DNA from: Roseovarius sp. S88
Lineage (GTDB): Bacteria > Pseudomonadota > Alphaproteobacteria > Rhodobacterales > Rhodobacteraceae
Reading direction: 5' to 3'
NCBI RefSeq assembly: GCF_037023735.1
Contig: NZ_CP146069.1
Span: forward strand, 537,501-601,500
DNA: 64,000 bases
Positions 26,964 through 36,032 of this stretch are shown piece by piece. Every line of letters begins with the position of its first letter. Position 1 is the first letter of the stretch. Position numbers and translations under genes: made by a program. The notes beneath the pieces were generated by a model. The model saw only the letters and a program-made list of their open reading frames with translations, was not told the origin of the DNA and did no database searches.

Positions 26964-27611
26964 CTACGCCTTGTCCAGTGGAAAATGCTTGGGAAACAAA
27001 AGGCTCAGCGCATGCAGGCTGTCTTGATAACAAGTCTCACCATCGGTCTCGGATGGGTAGAGCATCAAACTGAGCCAATGACCATCTGAGATGGACTCGA
27101 TCAACCGAGTCGCACGCGGCGCGCTCAGATCGATATATCCGCCCTCTTCGATGAGCCGGGCACAGATGTGCATAATCTCTTCAAACCGTTGATTGTCATA
27201 CCGGTTGTGGATCTTGAGATAGTTTGGCCGGTACTTGGCCTGTCCCCAAAATGCGAACCAAACAGCCAGCTTTTTGTGGGTGCAGACCTTCTTGTCAAAA
27301 TCTGCACGCAGGATCGCAGCGAGTTGCCGTGCAGGGTCTGAACCGGCCTCCTTCTGATATTTGGTCCACAGATCAAAATGCTCTTGCGCCAGATAGCCGA
27401 GCGTTGCGTCATAGAGCGCTTCTTTGCTGGCAAAGTGATAGTTCACCACGCCATGCGAAACCTTGGCCTTTTCCGTGACATGCCGCAACGTTGTATCGGA
27501 AAAGCCGCGCTTGGATATCGAGTCCATGGCCGCCATGATCAGTTGTTTGCGCCGCACGTCCCGCGGGGCCGTGCGCTTATTGGCGGTCTCATGGCGCGTT
27601 TTAACCGGCAT
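26964..27611 (-). CDS. TetR-family regulator, BetI-like
   Basis: The 215-residue repressor has an N-terminal helix-turn-helix (residues about 22-68, TTLRHVTEKAKVSHGVVNYHF) and a C-terminal ligand domain similar to BetI, the choline-responsive repressor (AVWFAFWGQAKYRPNYLKIHNRYD). Its ATG overlaps the permease stop, so it is co-transcribed with the transporter and probably controls this locus. Candidate operators are the palindromes at 31888-31917 and 32520-32535. A quaternary or poly-amine ligand would fit. Confidence 0.85.
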   Translation of the reverse strand: MPVKTRHETANKRTAPRDVRRKQLIMAAMDSISKRGFSDTTLRHVTEKAKVSHGVVNYHFASKEALYDATLGYLAQEHFDLWTKYQKEAGSDPARQLAAILRADFDKKVCTHKKLAVWFAFWGQAKYRPNYLKIHNRYDNQRFEEIMHICARLIEEGGYIDLSAPRATRLIESISDGHWLSLMLYPSETDGETCYQDSLHALSLLFPKHFPLDKA

Positions 27612-28453
27612 CAGTCGGCCCGTTCAGCCAATTGCTGATCCAACAGGTCCCGCTTGTGCTGGCGGTACATGATAAGGGCTGCAATGGTTACGCAGATCGC
27701 CACGACGAGAATGATGATGGTGGCCAATGCATTAATGTCCGGGCGCAAGCCAAGTCGAATGCGCGAGAAAATGAGTATTGGAAGCGTGTTTGCCCCGGGG
27801 CCGGTGACAAAGCTTGCGATCACCAGATCATCAAGCGAAAGCGTGAAGGCCAACAGCCAGCCCGATACCAGCGCGGGGGTAAGGCGCGGGATGGTGATTG
27901 CCGTGAGAACCTTGAACGGTTTTGCGCCCAGGTCTGCGGCAGCTTCTTCAAGGTCCTGCCCCATACCGGTCAGGCGCGCTTGCACCGTGACCGCAACAAA
28001 GGCCATGGAGAAGGTTATATGCGCGATCGTGATGGTGGTGAATCCACGTTCTGCAGGCCAGCCGATCAATTCTTGCAGAGATATGAAAAACACCAGCAAG
28101 GACAGACCCGTTATGACTTCTGGCATCACCAGTGGCGCGACAAGCATCCCGCCGAAAAGCGTGCGTCCTTTGAATCGGCCAAACCGGACCATCGCAAGCG
28201 CTGCAAGTGTACCAAGCATGGTGGCGAAAGTCGCATTCACGAAAGCGATCTTGAGACTAAGCGCTACAGCGCTCCAGACTTCGGGGGACTCGAAAAACAG
28301 CACTTTGTACCAGCGCGTTGACCACCCGCCCCAAACCGGCACCAGCTTGGAGTGGTTGAAAGAGTAGATCACCAAAAGCAGGAGCGGGATGTAAAAGAAG
28401 GCTAGCCCGAGGCTCACCATGACCGTCAGAAAGCGAGAGCGTTTGTTGTACAT
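27611..28453 (-). CDS. potI: Polyamine-type ABC transporter permease (PotI-like)
   Basis: The 280-residue permease has six predicted membrane helices and the EAA loop (LEEAAADLGAKPFKVLTAITIPRLTPALV) that contacts the ATPase. Type and length match PotI/PotC of putrescine-spermidine importers. It follows the PotH-like gene with 3 bases between and overlaps the TetR start. The substrate is inferred from the binding protein. Confidence 0.87.
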   Translation of the reverse strand: MYNKRSRFLTVMVSLGLAFFYIPLLLLVIYSFNHSKLVPVWGGWSTRWYKVLFFESPEVWSAVALSLKIAFVNATFATMLGTLAALAMVRFGRFKGRTLFGGMLVAPLVMPEVITGLSLLVFFISLQELIGWPAERGFTTITIAHITFSMAFVAVTVQARLTGMGQDLEEAAADLGAKPFKVLTAITIPRLTPALVSGWLLAFTLSLDDLVIASFVTGPGANTLPILIFSRIRLGLRPDINALATIIILVVAICVTIAALIMYRQHKRDLLDQQLAERAD

Positions 28454-28456
28454 CTC

Positions 28457-29419
28457 CTAACGCCCCTCGTTTTCTTTGCCTTGGTAGTGCTGGAAGACGG
28501 CGATAGGCACCACGAGAAGGAACAGAAGTACAATGGCGACTGCCGAGGCGACGGGCCAGTCGGTGTTGCGCGAAAACTCGTTAAAGAGCACGCGGCCAAT
28601 CATTTGCACGTTGCCGCCTCCAAGAAGATCGGGAATGACATATTCGCCCGTGGCCGGGATGAACACCAGAAGTGAGCCCGCGATGATGCCCGGGATCGTC
28701 AGCGGCAAGGTTACTTTGAAAAAGGTGTTTGTCGGCTTTGATCCCAGATCGGCTGCCGCTTCATTCAGGCTGGTGTCGAGCTTTTCCATATTCGCGTAAA
28801 GCGGCAGGATCATGAACGGCATGTAGGTGTAGACAATGCCCACAAAGACCGCGAATTCGGTGTAAAGCATCCGGATCGGCTCATCGATCAGTCCGACCGA
28901 GATCAGCAGGTTGTTGATTGTGCCCTGATCCGCCAACAGGCCCATCCATGCGTAGACGCGCAGCAAGAACGACGTCCAGAAGGGCAGGATCACAAGAAAC
29001 AGCAAAAGCGGCTTCATCACCGGACCGGATCGCACGATCCCATAGGCAATCGGATAGCCAAAGAGCAGGCAAATCAGTGTTGAGAGAACCGAGATCTTGA
29101 GTGAATTCAGATAGGTGTTGGAATACAGATTGTCGGTCAGGATGTAGGTGAAATTGTCAAAGACAATTCGGATGTTCACTACACCCGTATCCGTCCACTC
29201 AATCAGCTTGGTGAACGGGGGGCTTGCGATGGCCAGCTCTGCCAAACTGATCTTGGCAACAATGAAAAACGGAAAGAGAAAGAAGAAGAGCAGCCACACA
29301 AAAGGGATCAGTATGACGATCTTGCGCCAATTGTTCTGCGCGCGCTTGGCGAGAGATTGCAGAAAACCGATGTCTTGCTGAGAGGTCGCAGAGACCGGAC
29401 TGTTCGTTAGATCGGTCAT
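28457..29419 (-). CDS. potH: Polyamine-type ABC transporter permease (PotH-like)
   Basis: The 320-residue permease has a cytoplasmic N-terminal tail, a first long helix (VILIPFVWLLFFFLFPFFIV), five further helices and the EAA loop SLNEAAADLGSKPTNTFFKV. It matches PotH/PotB in order and length. Its start overlaps the ATPase stop by 4 bases (ATGA), giving tight coupling. Confidence 0.88.
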   Translation of the reverse strand: MTDLTNSPVSATSQQDIGFLQSLAKRAQNNWRKIVILIPFVWLLFFFLFPFFIVAKISLAELAIASPPFTKLIEWTDTGVVNIRIVFDNFTYILTDNLYSNTYLNSLKISVLSTLICLLFGYPIAYGIVRSGPVMKPLLLFLVILPFWTSFLLRVYAWMGLLADQGTINNLLISVGLIDEPIRMLYTEFAVFVGIVYTYMPFMILPLYANMEKLDTSLNEAAADLGSKPTNTFFKVTLPLTIPGIIAGSLLVFIPATGEYVIPDLLGGGNVQMIGRVLFNEFSRNTDWPVASAVAIVLLFLLVVPIAVFQHYQGKENEGR

Positions 29420-30540
29420 GAATTTAGCAACATCGCGCTGGATGGCTCCCAGCTTAGATAGACCGTGTCTTCCCAGGTGATGGATTGCTCATTACTCCGC
29501 GACCTGACCTGATTTGGAGCAGTCACATCGACAAGTTGGCCTGTTTTGAGCTTAACCTTATAGATTGAGGTCTCACCCAGATATCCGATCTCTTCAACTT
29601 CACCGCTGACCTGATTGGGACCCGCCTTTTTGGGTGCTGTTTTGCTCACATGAATTTTTTCAGGCCTTAGACCAACCCAGATTTGTTTGCCTTCAGTCAC
29701 CGACTGACCGTGGTCGATGTAGATCTCGCCGAGGTCCGTATCGACGCGCACGTGGTCTGTGCCATCTTCGCTGACACGCCCAGCAAAGATGTTTGCCGAT
29801 CCGATAAAGTCCGCGACAAACCGCGACTGCGGGAATTCGTAAATTTCGTTAGGTGTGCCAATCTGCATGAAGCGCCCAGCATCCATAACAGCCATGCGAG
29901 TGGCCAATGTCATGGCCTCTTCCTGATCATGGGTAACAACGATGAACGTCACGCCAACCTGTTCCTGAATATTGGCCAACTCAAACTGCGTTTGCTTGCG
30001 CAGTTTCTTGTCCAAAGCGGCGAGCGGTTCATCAAGCAAGAGCAGGCGCGGTTTTTTGACCAGCGCGCGGGCCAGCGCGACGCGCTGTCTTTGACCACCA
30101 GAAAGCTGTTGGGGTTTGCGTTTCTTGAAGTCCTGCAGCTCGACCAATTGCAGAATATCATCCACGCGGTCGGTGATTTCGCTTTTGGGAACGCGGTCTT
30201 GTTGCAGCCCAAACGCGATATTCTTTTCAACTGTCATATGCGGGAAAAGCGCATAGCTTTGGAACATCATGTTGGTGGGTCGTTCATAGGCTGAGACATT
30301 CGACATGTCTTCGCCCCCAATGTTGATCGACCCGGATTCAGGAAATTCGAACCCTGCAAGCATCCGAAGCAAAGTTGATTTGCCACAACCCGACCCGCCC
30401 AAAAGGCAAAAGAGTTCACCCTGATAGATGTCGAGATCAATGTTGTCGACAGCGGTAACTGAACCGAATTTCTTTGTCAGGCCACGTATTTGGACCAATG
30501 GAGTGTTGTTCTCATGGTCAAGCCACGGCGCATCGGTCAC
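29416..30540 (-). CDS. potG: Polyamine-type ABC transporter ATPase (PotG-like)
   Basis: The 374-residue ATP-binding subunit has Walker A GGSGCGKSTL, signature LSGGQRQRVALARAL, Walker B LLLLDEPLAALD and a C-terminal TOBE domain (about residues 285-365), as in PotG/PotA. GTG 30540 is chosen because GGGGGA stands 7-8 bases before it; a TTG 18 bases upstream has no such site. A hairpin separates it from potF. Confidence 0.9.
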   Translation of the reverse strand: MTDAPWLDHENNTPLVQIRGLTKKFGSVTAVDNIDLDIYQGELFCLLGGSGCGKSTLLRMLAGFEFPESGSINIGGEDMSNVSAYERPTNMMFQSYALFPHMTVEKNIAFGLQQDRVPKSEITDRVDDILQLVELQDFKKRKPQQLSGGQRQRVALARALVKKPRLLLLDEPLAALDKKLRKQTQFELANIQEQVGVTFIVVTHDQEEAMTLATRMAVMDAGRFMQIGTPNEIYEFPQSRFVADFIGSANIFAGRVSEDGTDHVRVDTDLGEIYIDHGQSVTEGKQIWVGLRPEKIHVSKTAPKKAGPNQVSGEVEEIGYLGETSIYKVKLKTGQLVDVTAPNQVRSRSNEQSITWEDTVYLSWEPSSAMLLNS

Positions 30541-30585
30541 GGACAGTCCCCCAGTCAAAAATGCTCAATATTTTTGCGAGCGTGG

Positions 30586-30615
30586 GGTGGTGGCATAGTG
30601 CGTCACGCCACCACC
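30586..30615 (-). promoter_or_regulatory. Intercistronic hairpin between binding protein and ATPase genes
   Basis: GGTGGTGGC and GCCACCACC (30586-30594, 30607-30615) form a perfect 9-bp stem with a 12-nt loop between the potF stop and the potG start. No T run follows, so it is probably a 3' mRNA stabiliser or partial attenuator that keeps binding-protein levels above those of the membrane subunits, as known for other binding-protein operons. Confidence 0.65.
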
Positions 30616-30630
30616 TGTTTCAAAGAGCGA

Positions 30631-31740
30631 TCAATTGCCCGCTTTGAAGTTGGTCCAGGTGCGCGTTTGCAGGCGCTCGACCTTCGGCGGAAGCACTTTT
30701 GTGGTGTACATCTTGGCAACCTGATCAGAGGTTGGGAAAGCCGCTGGGCTTGATGTCACTTCTTCATCCACTAGCTCTTTGCCGGTCTTGTTGGCCGTCG
30801 CATACCAGGTGAAGTTACTGTCCGCCGCGCCAACTTCAGGCCGCATCATGTAGTTAAGGAACAAGTGCGCGTCTTCTTTGTTTGCGGCATCCGCAGGGAT
30901 CAACCATCCGTCAATCCAGAGCTGCGCTGCGCCTTGGCCTTCGGGCAGGAAGAAATCAAGAACGACGCCTGTATCGGCTTCGGCTGCGCCGGACATCGCC
31001 AAAAGCCCATCAGGCCCCCAAGTTGTGGATATGCAGAACTCTTTCTGTGGCATCCGCTGATACGCATAGTTATCGAACGTTTTGATATGCGGACGGATCT
31101 GCGCCAGCATTTCCCCAACCGCCTCATAGTCTTCAGAATTGGTCGAGTTCGGGTCGAGCCCAAGATAAGCAAGTGCCATTGGAATGATGTCACCCGGAGA
31201 ATCCAGGAATGACACACCACAGGAGGCAACTTTCTCCAGGTGCTCAGGGTTGAAGATCAGATCCATGGAGCCGATTGGGGCGTCAGGATAGGTCGCTTTC
31301 ACCAGCTCTTCATTATAGGTCACACCATGTGTGCCCCACATATACGGAATGAAGTGCTTGTTGCCTGGGTCCCATTCACTGTCGAGCTGCGCCATAAGGG
31401 CCGGGTCGATATGTTTGATGTTATCCAGCTTTGACATATCAAGCGGAGCAATGATGCCCGCCTTGATCAGGCGCGCTGTGTCGCTACCGGCGTGGCTGAC
31501 GACATCATAACCGCTATTGCCCGCAAGCAGTTTCGCGTCGATCGACTCAGCGGAATCATAGGTGTCGTAAATGACCTTGATCCCGTATTCCTTTTCGAAG
31601 TTGGCGATCGTGTCTTCTGCGATGTATTCACCCCAGTTTGTGACCTTCAGCACACGATCTTCAGCAACAGCCGATCCGGCCATCAAAACGCCAACTGCAA
31701 CCGTGCAGGTTAGCCTCTTCAGATTTTTTGTAAGTGACAT
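30631..31740 (-). CDS. potF: Polyamine-type extracellular binding protein (PotF-like)
   Basis: The 369-residue periplasmic protein opens with a signal peptide cleaved after AVA (about residue 26), then EDRVLKVTNWGEYIAEDTIANFEKEYGIKVIYDTYDS, the PotF/PotD N-terminal signature. Later WGTHGVTYN and the Trp/Asp-rich binding cleft segments match the polyamine-binding fold. PotF-like proteins bind putrescine, spermidine or related cations, so an N-methylated polyamine is possible. It is the first gene of the minus-strand operon and is divergent from the amine-oxidation cluster. Confidence 0.88.
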   Translation of the reverse strand: MSLTKNLKRLTCTVAVGVLMAGSAVAEDRVLKVTNWGEYIAEDTIANFEKEYGIKVIYDTYDSAESIDAKLLAGNSGYDVVSHAGSDTARLIKAGIIAPLDMSKLDNIKHIDPALMAQLDSEWDPGNKHFIPYMWGTHGVTYNEELVKATYPDAPIGSMDLIFNPEHLEKVASCGVSFLDSPGDIIPMALAYLGLDPNSTNSEDYEAVGEMLAQIRPHIKTFDNYAYQRMPQKEFCISTTWGPDGLLAMSGAAEADTGVVLDFFLPEGQGAAQLWIDGWLIPADAANKEDAHLFLNYMMRPEVGAADSNFTWYATANKTGKELVDEEVTSSPAAFPTSDQVAKMYTTKVLPPKVERLQTRTWTNFKAGN

Positions 31741-32109
31741 ATTCCGGAAATCCTCTCCCTAGTACGACGTTCAATTTTTGATGAGTGCATGGCGCCGTTT
31801 GTGCGGCGCAGTCCCTCGCTGAGTGATTGACTAGTTGAACGTTCGAAAAAACGTTATTCGGTGCAAATCAAACGAGTCAAGCTGTACGGTCGACAGATTT
31901 GATCAAATCTGACGACCCTTTCAGAGTATGATCAATTCATGACCACACGCGCGGGGGGATTTTCTTGACACAAGAAATGGATTTCCGAGATTTAGAACTG
32001 ATGCTGAAGAGAGTATCGAGAAACGTGTAACAACGAGAAAGTGCATCACCTTACGCGGTGCTTTTCTTGTTTGCCGGGATATCCCGAACAAATTTGGAAA
32101 GTGACACAA
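31741..32109. other. Divergent control region between transporter and amine-oxidation genes
   Basis: These 369 bases contain the palindrome GAACGTTC (31838-31845), a 30-bp near-perfect palindrome at 31888-31917, a TTGACA hexamer on the plus strand (31965-31970) inside the small inverted repeat TCTTG-ACA-CAAGA, and no gene. The -10 partner of the TTGACA hexamer is weak. The region is more AT-rich than its flanks and probably holds both divergent promoters. Confidence 0.6.
31888..31917. promoter_or_regulatory. 30-bp palindrome, candidate operator
   Basis: The core AGATTTGATCAAATCT (31895-31910) is a perfect 16-bp palindrome; symmetry extends to GGTCG and CGACC at the two ends with only one non-pairing position (A31893/A31912). 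No T run follows, so an operator for a dimeric regulator such as the nearby BetI-like protein is more likely than a terminator. Confidence 0.55.
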
Positions 32110-32448
32110 ATGATCCATATGCTTTGCCGTTTCGATCTCAAGCCGGGCGCGTCAATGGAGACGGTGCGTAGTTATTATGCTCAGTTTTTCAAAGACATGA
32201 AGTCAATGGGATATGCAGAGGCAACCGGAGAAATTGGCGCCCGAATTGACGACACACCGATGTCCACCGAAGCAACGGAAGCACAACGGTTCTACGTTGT
32301 GATGACATTCCGGGATCGGGCGCAGCTTGATGGGTCATATGCGTATTTCACTGGCGGACACCTTACTCCGGACCAGCTTGCCGCACATAACGGGATCCGG
32401 CGCTGGATCACCAATGAGGTGTTCACCTGTTGGGACGATCAGGTTTAG
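32110..32448 (+). CDS. Small conserved-looking protein, unknown function
   Basis: This gene is not recognised with confidence; it resembles small DUF6614-like proteins of Rhodobacterales. The 112-residue product starts MIHMLCRFDLKPGASMETVRSYYAQFFKDM and looks like one alpha-beta ferredoxin-type (dimeric alpha+beta barrel) domain, as in small monooxygenase-like proteins. It lacks a signal peptide. GTG 32101 is a possible alternative start. It is the first plus-strand gene opposite potF and stands 135 bases before the flavoprotein gene, with a palindrome between. Confidence 0.6.
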   Translation: MIHMLCRFDLKPGASMETVRSYYAQFFKDMKSMGYAEATGEIGARIDDTPMSTEATEAQRFYVVMTFRDRAQLDGSYAYFTGGHLTPDQLAAHNGIRRWITNEVFTCWDDQV

Positions 32449-32519
32449 CCACCCCAAAATTTCTTTCCAAAAAAACTGTGTCTAGCTCCGCTGTCCTTGG
32501 TTGTGTAGTCTCTTTTTGA

Positions 32520-32535
32520 CTGACTGTTCAGTCAG
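32520..32535. promoter_or_regulatory. TetR-type palindromic operator candidate
   Basis: CTGACTG-TT-CAGTCAG is a perfect inverted repeat with 7-bp arms, 48 bases before the start of the trimethylamine-dehydrogenase-like gene. Length and symmetry suit a TetR-family dimer such as the BetI-like protein at 27 kb. Confidence 0.55.
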
Positions 32536-32583
32536 ATTCGGAATCAGAATTGGCTTTGTGAAGGTTTTGAGGAGCACTTTCAT

Positions 32584-34671
32584 ATGACGATGGAACCCAA
32601 TCACAGAATCCTTTTCGAGCCGCTCAAGATCGGCCCCAAGACGACCAAGAACCGGTTTTATCAGGTGCCGCATTGCAATGGGATGGGGCATCGCTGGCCT
32701 CGGACCATGGCAGAAATGCGAGGGGTCAAGGCTGAAGGGGGCTGGGGTGTGGTATGCACCGAAGAGTGCTCGATCCACCCGACAAGCGATCTGACTCCGG
32801 CCACCCTGATGCGGCTCTGGGATGACAGCGATTTGCCGGTTCATCGTCTGATGGTCGATAAGGTGCATGAGCATAGTGCGCTTGCAGGCATCCAATTGGT
32901 TCATAACGGCCAATCGGTCAGCAACTACCTGTCGCGCATGCCGTCCATCGCCCCGTCGCCAGCGCCGAATGAGACATCAAACTCGACGCAGGCGCGGGGG
33001 ATGGACAAAGACGACATCAAAACCCTGCGCCGATGGTTTCGCGAAGCCGCGTTGAGGTCGCGTGAGGCAGGGTACGATATCGTCTACGTCTACGCCGCAC
33101 ACGGCATCATGACGCTGCTTTATCAATTTCTGCTCAAGCGCTTCAATCATCGCACAGATGAGTATGGCGGCAGCTTAGAGAACCGTGTGCGGCTGGTGCG
33201 TGAGGTGCTGGAGGACACCAAGGATGCAGTCGGGCATGACTGCGCCGTGGCGTTCCGCTTTGCTGTGGATGAATTGATGGGTGAGGATGGCATGCACAGC
33301 GCAGAGGCCGAGGATATTGTCGGTTCTCTCGCTGAGTTGCCGGACCTGTGGGATGTGAATGTGGCGGATTGGGGCAATGACTCGCTCCCGTCGCGGTTTG
33401 GCAACGAAGGATCGCAGGAAGACTATGTGCGCTTCGTCAAGAACCTGACCACCAAGCCGGTGGTGGGTGTGGGGCGGTTCACTTCGCCCGATACGATGGT
33501 GTCACAGATCAAACGTGGCGTGCTTGATCTTGTTGGGGCCGCGCGTCCCTCGATAGCTGACCCGTTCCTGCCCACCAAGATTGAAGAAGGTCGATCGCAC
33601 GAAATCCGCGAATGTATCGGCTGCAACATGTGCACCACGGGCGACTATGTGGCCTACCCGATGCGCTGTACGCAGAACCCGACGATGGGTGAGGAATGGC
33701 GCAAGGGGTGGCATCCTGAACGTATTCCAGCGGCGACTTCTGAGAATACTGTGCTGGTGGTCGGAGGTGGGCCTGCCGGACTGGAGGCTGCGCTGGCGCT
33801 GTCCAATCGCGGATATCCTGTCACTCTGGCGGAAGCCGGGGAAAAACTTGGCGGTCGGGTTATCCGCGAAACAGCGCTTGCCCCGCTGCGGCAATGGAAC
33901 CGCGTGGCAGACTACCGCGTGAACCTGCTGTCAACCCGCGCTAATGTCAGCACCTTCACGCAAAGCGCAATGACCGCGCAGTCCGTTATGGAACTGGGAC
34001 ATGCCCATGTGGCGATTGCCACGGGGTCGCACTGGCGCACCGATTTTGTGGGCATCCACCACCGGTTTGCGCCCGAACAGCTTCACAGCCCGATGATCGT
34101 TACGCCAGAAACCATTATGGCCGGTAAAACACCAATCGGTCCGGTGCTCATCTTTGACGACGATCACTACTACCTCGGCAGTGCTCTGGCCGAACAACTG
34201 GCCGGAAACGGTGTCGATGTAGTGCTCGTCACACCAGCGGCAGAAGTAGCGGGCTGGACGCATTTCACGCTTGAGTATGAACATATTCAGGTGCGGCTGC
34301 GCGAGCTTGGGGTTGAGATCATCTGTAACCATGGGATCGCGGCTGTGGGCGATGGCTTTGTTGATCTGGCTTGCGTCTTCACCGAGAAAACCCAGCGCAA
34401 GGATGTGGCCACCGTTGTCCCCGTCACGTCGCGGATCAGCGATGACAGTCTGTATCATGATCTTTTGGCACAAAAAGATGCGTGGTCGGATCATGGCATC
34501 AAGTCGGTCAATCGCATTGGCGATTGCTATGCGCCTGGAACTATCGCAATGGCGGTGTATGGAGGGCATGAATTCGCCCGAACGCTGGAAGCGCCTGTTG
34601 ATCCGGCTTCGCTGTTCCGTCGTGAAAATGACTTTGAAGCCCACAAGCGATGGCCCGAGTTTCCGTCATGA
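32584..34671 (+). CDS. Trimethylamine-dehydrogenase-like iron-sulfur flavoprotein
   Basis: The 695-residue protein aligns along its length with trimethylamine/dimethylamine/histamine dehydrogenases. It has an N-terminal FMN barrel with VPHC (Cys31, equivalent to the cysteinyl-FMN Cys30), a Tyr170-His173-Asp266 triad, a 4Fe-4S site Cys344-Cys347-Cys350-Cys362, then ADP/NAD Rossmann domains (VLVVGGGPAGLEAAL). Of the aromatic bowl that binds trimethylammonium, only Trp263 is kept; TMADH Tyr60 is Glu61 and the Trp355 position is Asp or Tyr. It should therefore demethylate or dehydrogenate a different secondary or tertiary amine, perhaps with a charged group near the nitrogen. It opens the coupled five-gene run. 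Confidence 0.88.
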   Translation: MTMEPNHRILFEPLKIGPKTTKNRFYQVPHCNGMGHRWPRTMAEMRGVKAEGGWGVVCTEECSIHPTSDLTPATLMRLWDDSDLPVHRLMVDKVHEHSALAGIQLVHNGQSVSNYLSRMPSIAPSPAPNETSNSTQARGMDKDDIKTLRRWFREAALRSREAGYDIVYVYAAHGIMTLLYQFLLKRFNHRTDEYGGSLENRVRLVREVLEDTKDAVGHDCAVAFRFAVDELMGEDGMHSAEAEDIVGSLAELPDLWDVNVADWGNDSLPSRFGNEGSQEDYVRFVKNLTTKPVVGVGRFTSPDTMVSQIKRGVLDLVGAARPSIADPFLPTKIEEGRSHEIRECIGCNMCTTGDYVAYPMRCTQNPTMGEEWRKGWHPERIPAATSENTVLVVGGGPAGLEAALALSNRGYPVTLAEAGEKLGGRVIRETALAPLRQWNRVADYRVNLLSTRANVSTFTQSAMTAQSVMELGHAHVAIATGSHWRTDFVGIHHRFAPEQLHSPMIVTPETIMAGKTPIGPVLIFDDDHYYLGSALAEQLAGNGVDVVLVTPAAEVAGWTHFTLEYEHIQVRLRELGVEIICNHGIAAVGDGFVDLACVFTEKTQRKDVATVVPVTSRISDDSLYHDLLAQKDAWSDHGIKSVNRIGDCYAPGTIAMAVYGGHEFARTLEAPVDPASLFRRENDFEAHKRWPEFPS

Positions 34672-35984
34672 GCGCGCGCGCTAAATCCGACACTTGGTAT
34701 AAATCCTCGTGCCATATAAAGACCTCGCTTTGGGGCAAGACCGCAGATGACCTGCCTGAACTTGAGCCTTTGACATCTGATGTGTCTGCGGACGTCGCTG
34801 TCATTGGCGCTGGATTTTGTGGTTTGTCCTCGGCCCTGCATCTCGCCGAACAGGGCGTCGATGTCGCCATTGTAGAAGCACATGAGCCAGGATGGGGTGC
34901 CTCGGGTCGAAATGGCGGACAAGTCATACCGGGTTTGAAAATTTTGCCCGATGAAATGGTCGCGCGTTATGGCAAGGAACGCGGAGAGCGGATTGCCGAG
35001 ACTGCGGGAGGCGCGCCTCAGGTTGTTTATGACCTTATCGAGAAATACGGCATTGAGTGTGATCTGCGACGCACGGGCTGGATTCAATTGGCCAAAGGGC
35101 CAGCAGGTCGCGTGACCACGGATGCGCATGTGGCCCAATGGGGGTCCCGGGGTGTAGCGACCCGCACGCTTGATCGGGGTGAGATCGAGACCAAAGTGGG
35201 GACCTCGGCCTATGCCTCGGCCTTGATGGATGAGCGTGGCGGCAACCTGCATCCTTTGAAGTATGCCAGGGGGCTTGCAAAGGCGTGTCTGTCACTAGGC
35301 GTGCGCATTTTTCCGCAATCCCCTGCCGTCTCGGTGGAACATGACGGGGCGCATTGGGTTGTGAAAACCGAGCAAGGTCAGGTCAATGCACAGACAGTGA
35401 TTGTCTGCACCAACGGCTATACAGGGTCGATGTTGCCGGGGCTGTCAGACTCGATCGTGCCGGTTCTGACGGGTGTTCTGGCCACCGATTCGTTGAGCCA
35501 CAACCTGAAGAATAAAATTTTGCCGGACCGTCAGGGGGCTGCAGATACGCGGCGGCTCTTGTCGTGGTTCGGCATCGACAGCCAGGACCGCTTGATCTTT
35601 GGCAGCCGCATCAATTCGCAACAAGAACTGATTGACGAGGCAAATTTCGGCTTTGGCTTTCGCCGCATGCGAGAGATTTTTCCCGAAGTTGATGTCAGCC
35701 GCGTCAACCACCTTTGGACGGGGCGCGTCGCGCTGACGCTGGATCATGCGCCGCACATTCACAAGCTGGGCGACGGCCTTTACAGTGGTCTTGGATTCAA
35801 CGGGCGCGGCGTTGCCATGGCCAGTATGTTTGGCAAGGTGCTTGCGGCGCATTGTCTGGGCAAGGCTGGTGACGATTTTCTACCCCTGACCCTGATGCCG
35901 AAAGTGCCGTTCAGCCGATTTCGAGGTCAGGGTCTGGCCGTGGCTTTGACGTGGAAACGCCTGATGGATGCGGTACGACCCTAG
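34668..35984 (+). CDS. FAD-dependent amine/amino-acid oxidoreductase (DadA/PuuB type)
   Basis: The 438-residue flavoprotein of the D-amino-acid oxidase family has VAVIGAGFCGLSSALHLAEQG as FAD motif, then GWGASGRNGGQVIPG, the pattern shared with gamma-glutamylputrescine oxidase and sarcosine-type enzymes, and a C-terminal GLGFNGRGVAMASMFGK. It would oxidise a C-N bond of a secondary amine or amino acid. ATG 34668 overlaps the preceding stop in ATGA, so it is preferred over an ATG 18 bases upstream. Confidence 0.85.
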   Translation: MSARAKSDTWYKSSCHIKTSLWGKTADDLPELEPLTSDVSADVAVIGAGFCGLSSALHLAEQGVDVAIVEAHEPGWGASGRNGGQVIPGLKILPDEMVARYGKERGERIAETAGGAPQVVYDLIEKYGIECDLRRTGWIQLAKGPAGRVTTDAHVAQWGSRGVATRTLDRGEIETKVGTSAYASALMDERGGNLHPLKYARGLAKACLSLGVRIFPQSPAVSVEHDGAHWVVKTEQGQVNAQTVIVCTNGYTGSMLPGLSDSIVPVLTGVLATDSLSHNLKNKILPDRQGAADTRRLLSWFGIDSQDRLIFGSRINSQQELIDEANFGFGFRRMREIFPEVDVSRVNHLWTGRVALTLDHAPHIHKLGDGLYSGLGFNGRGVAMASMFGKVLAAHCLGKAGDDFLPLTLMPKVPFSRFRGQGLAVALTWKRLMDAVRP

Positions 35985-36032
35985 AGCGATCTATGCTGTG
36001 CCAGAATGAATGGATTGAGAAGGACCTGAACC

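Noticed and set aside
31965..31993. A sigma-70 promoter starting at TTGACA in the divergent control region
   Set aside because: The -35 is perfect, but no convincing -10 hexamer lies at 16-18 bases, so it is not listed as its own promoter feature.
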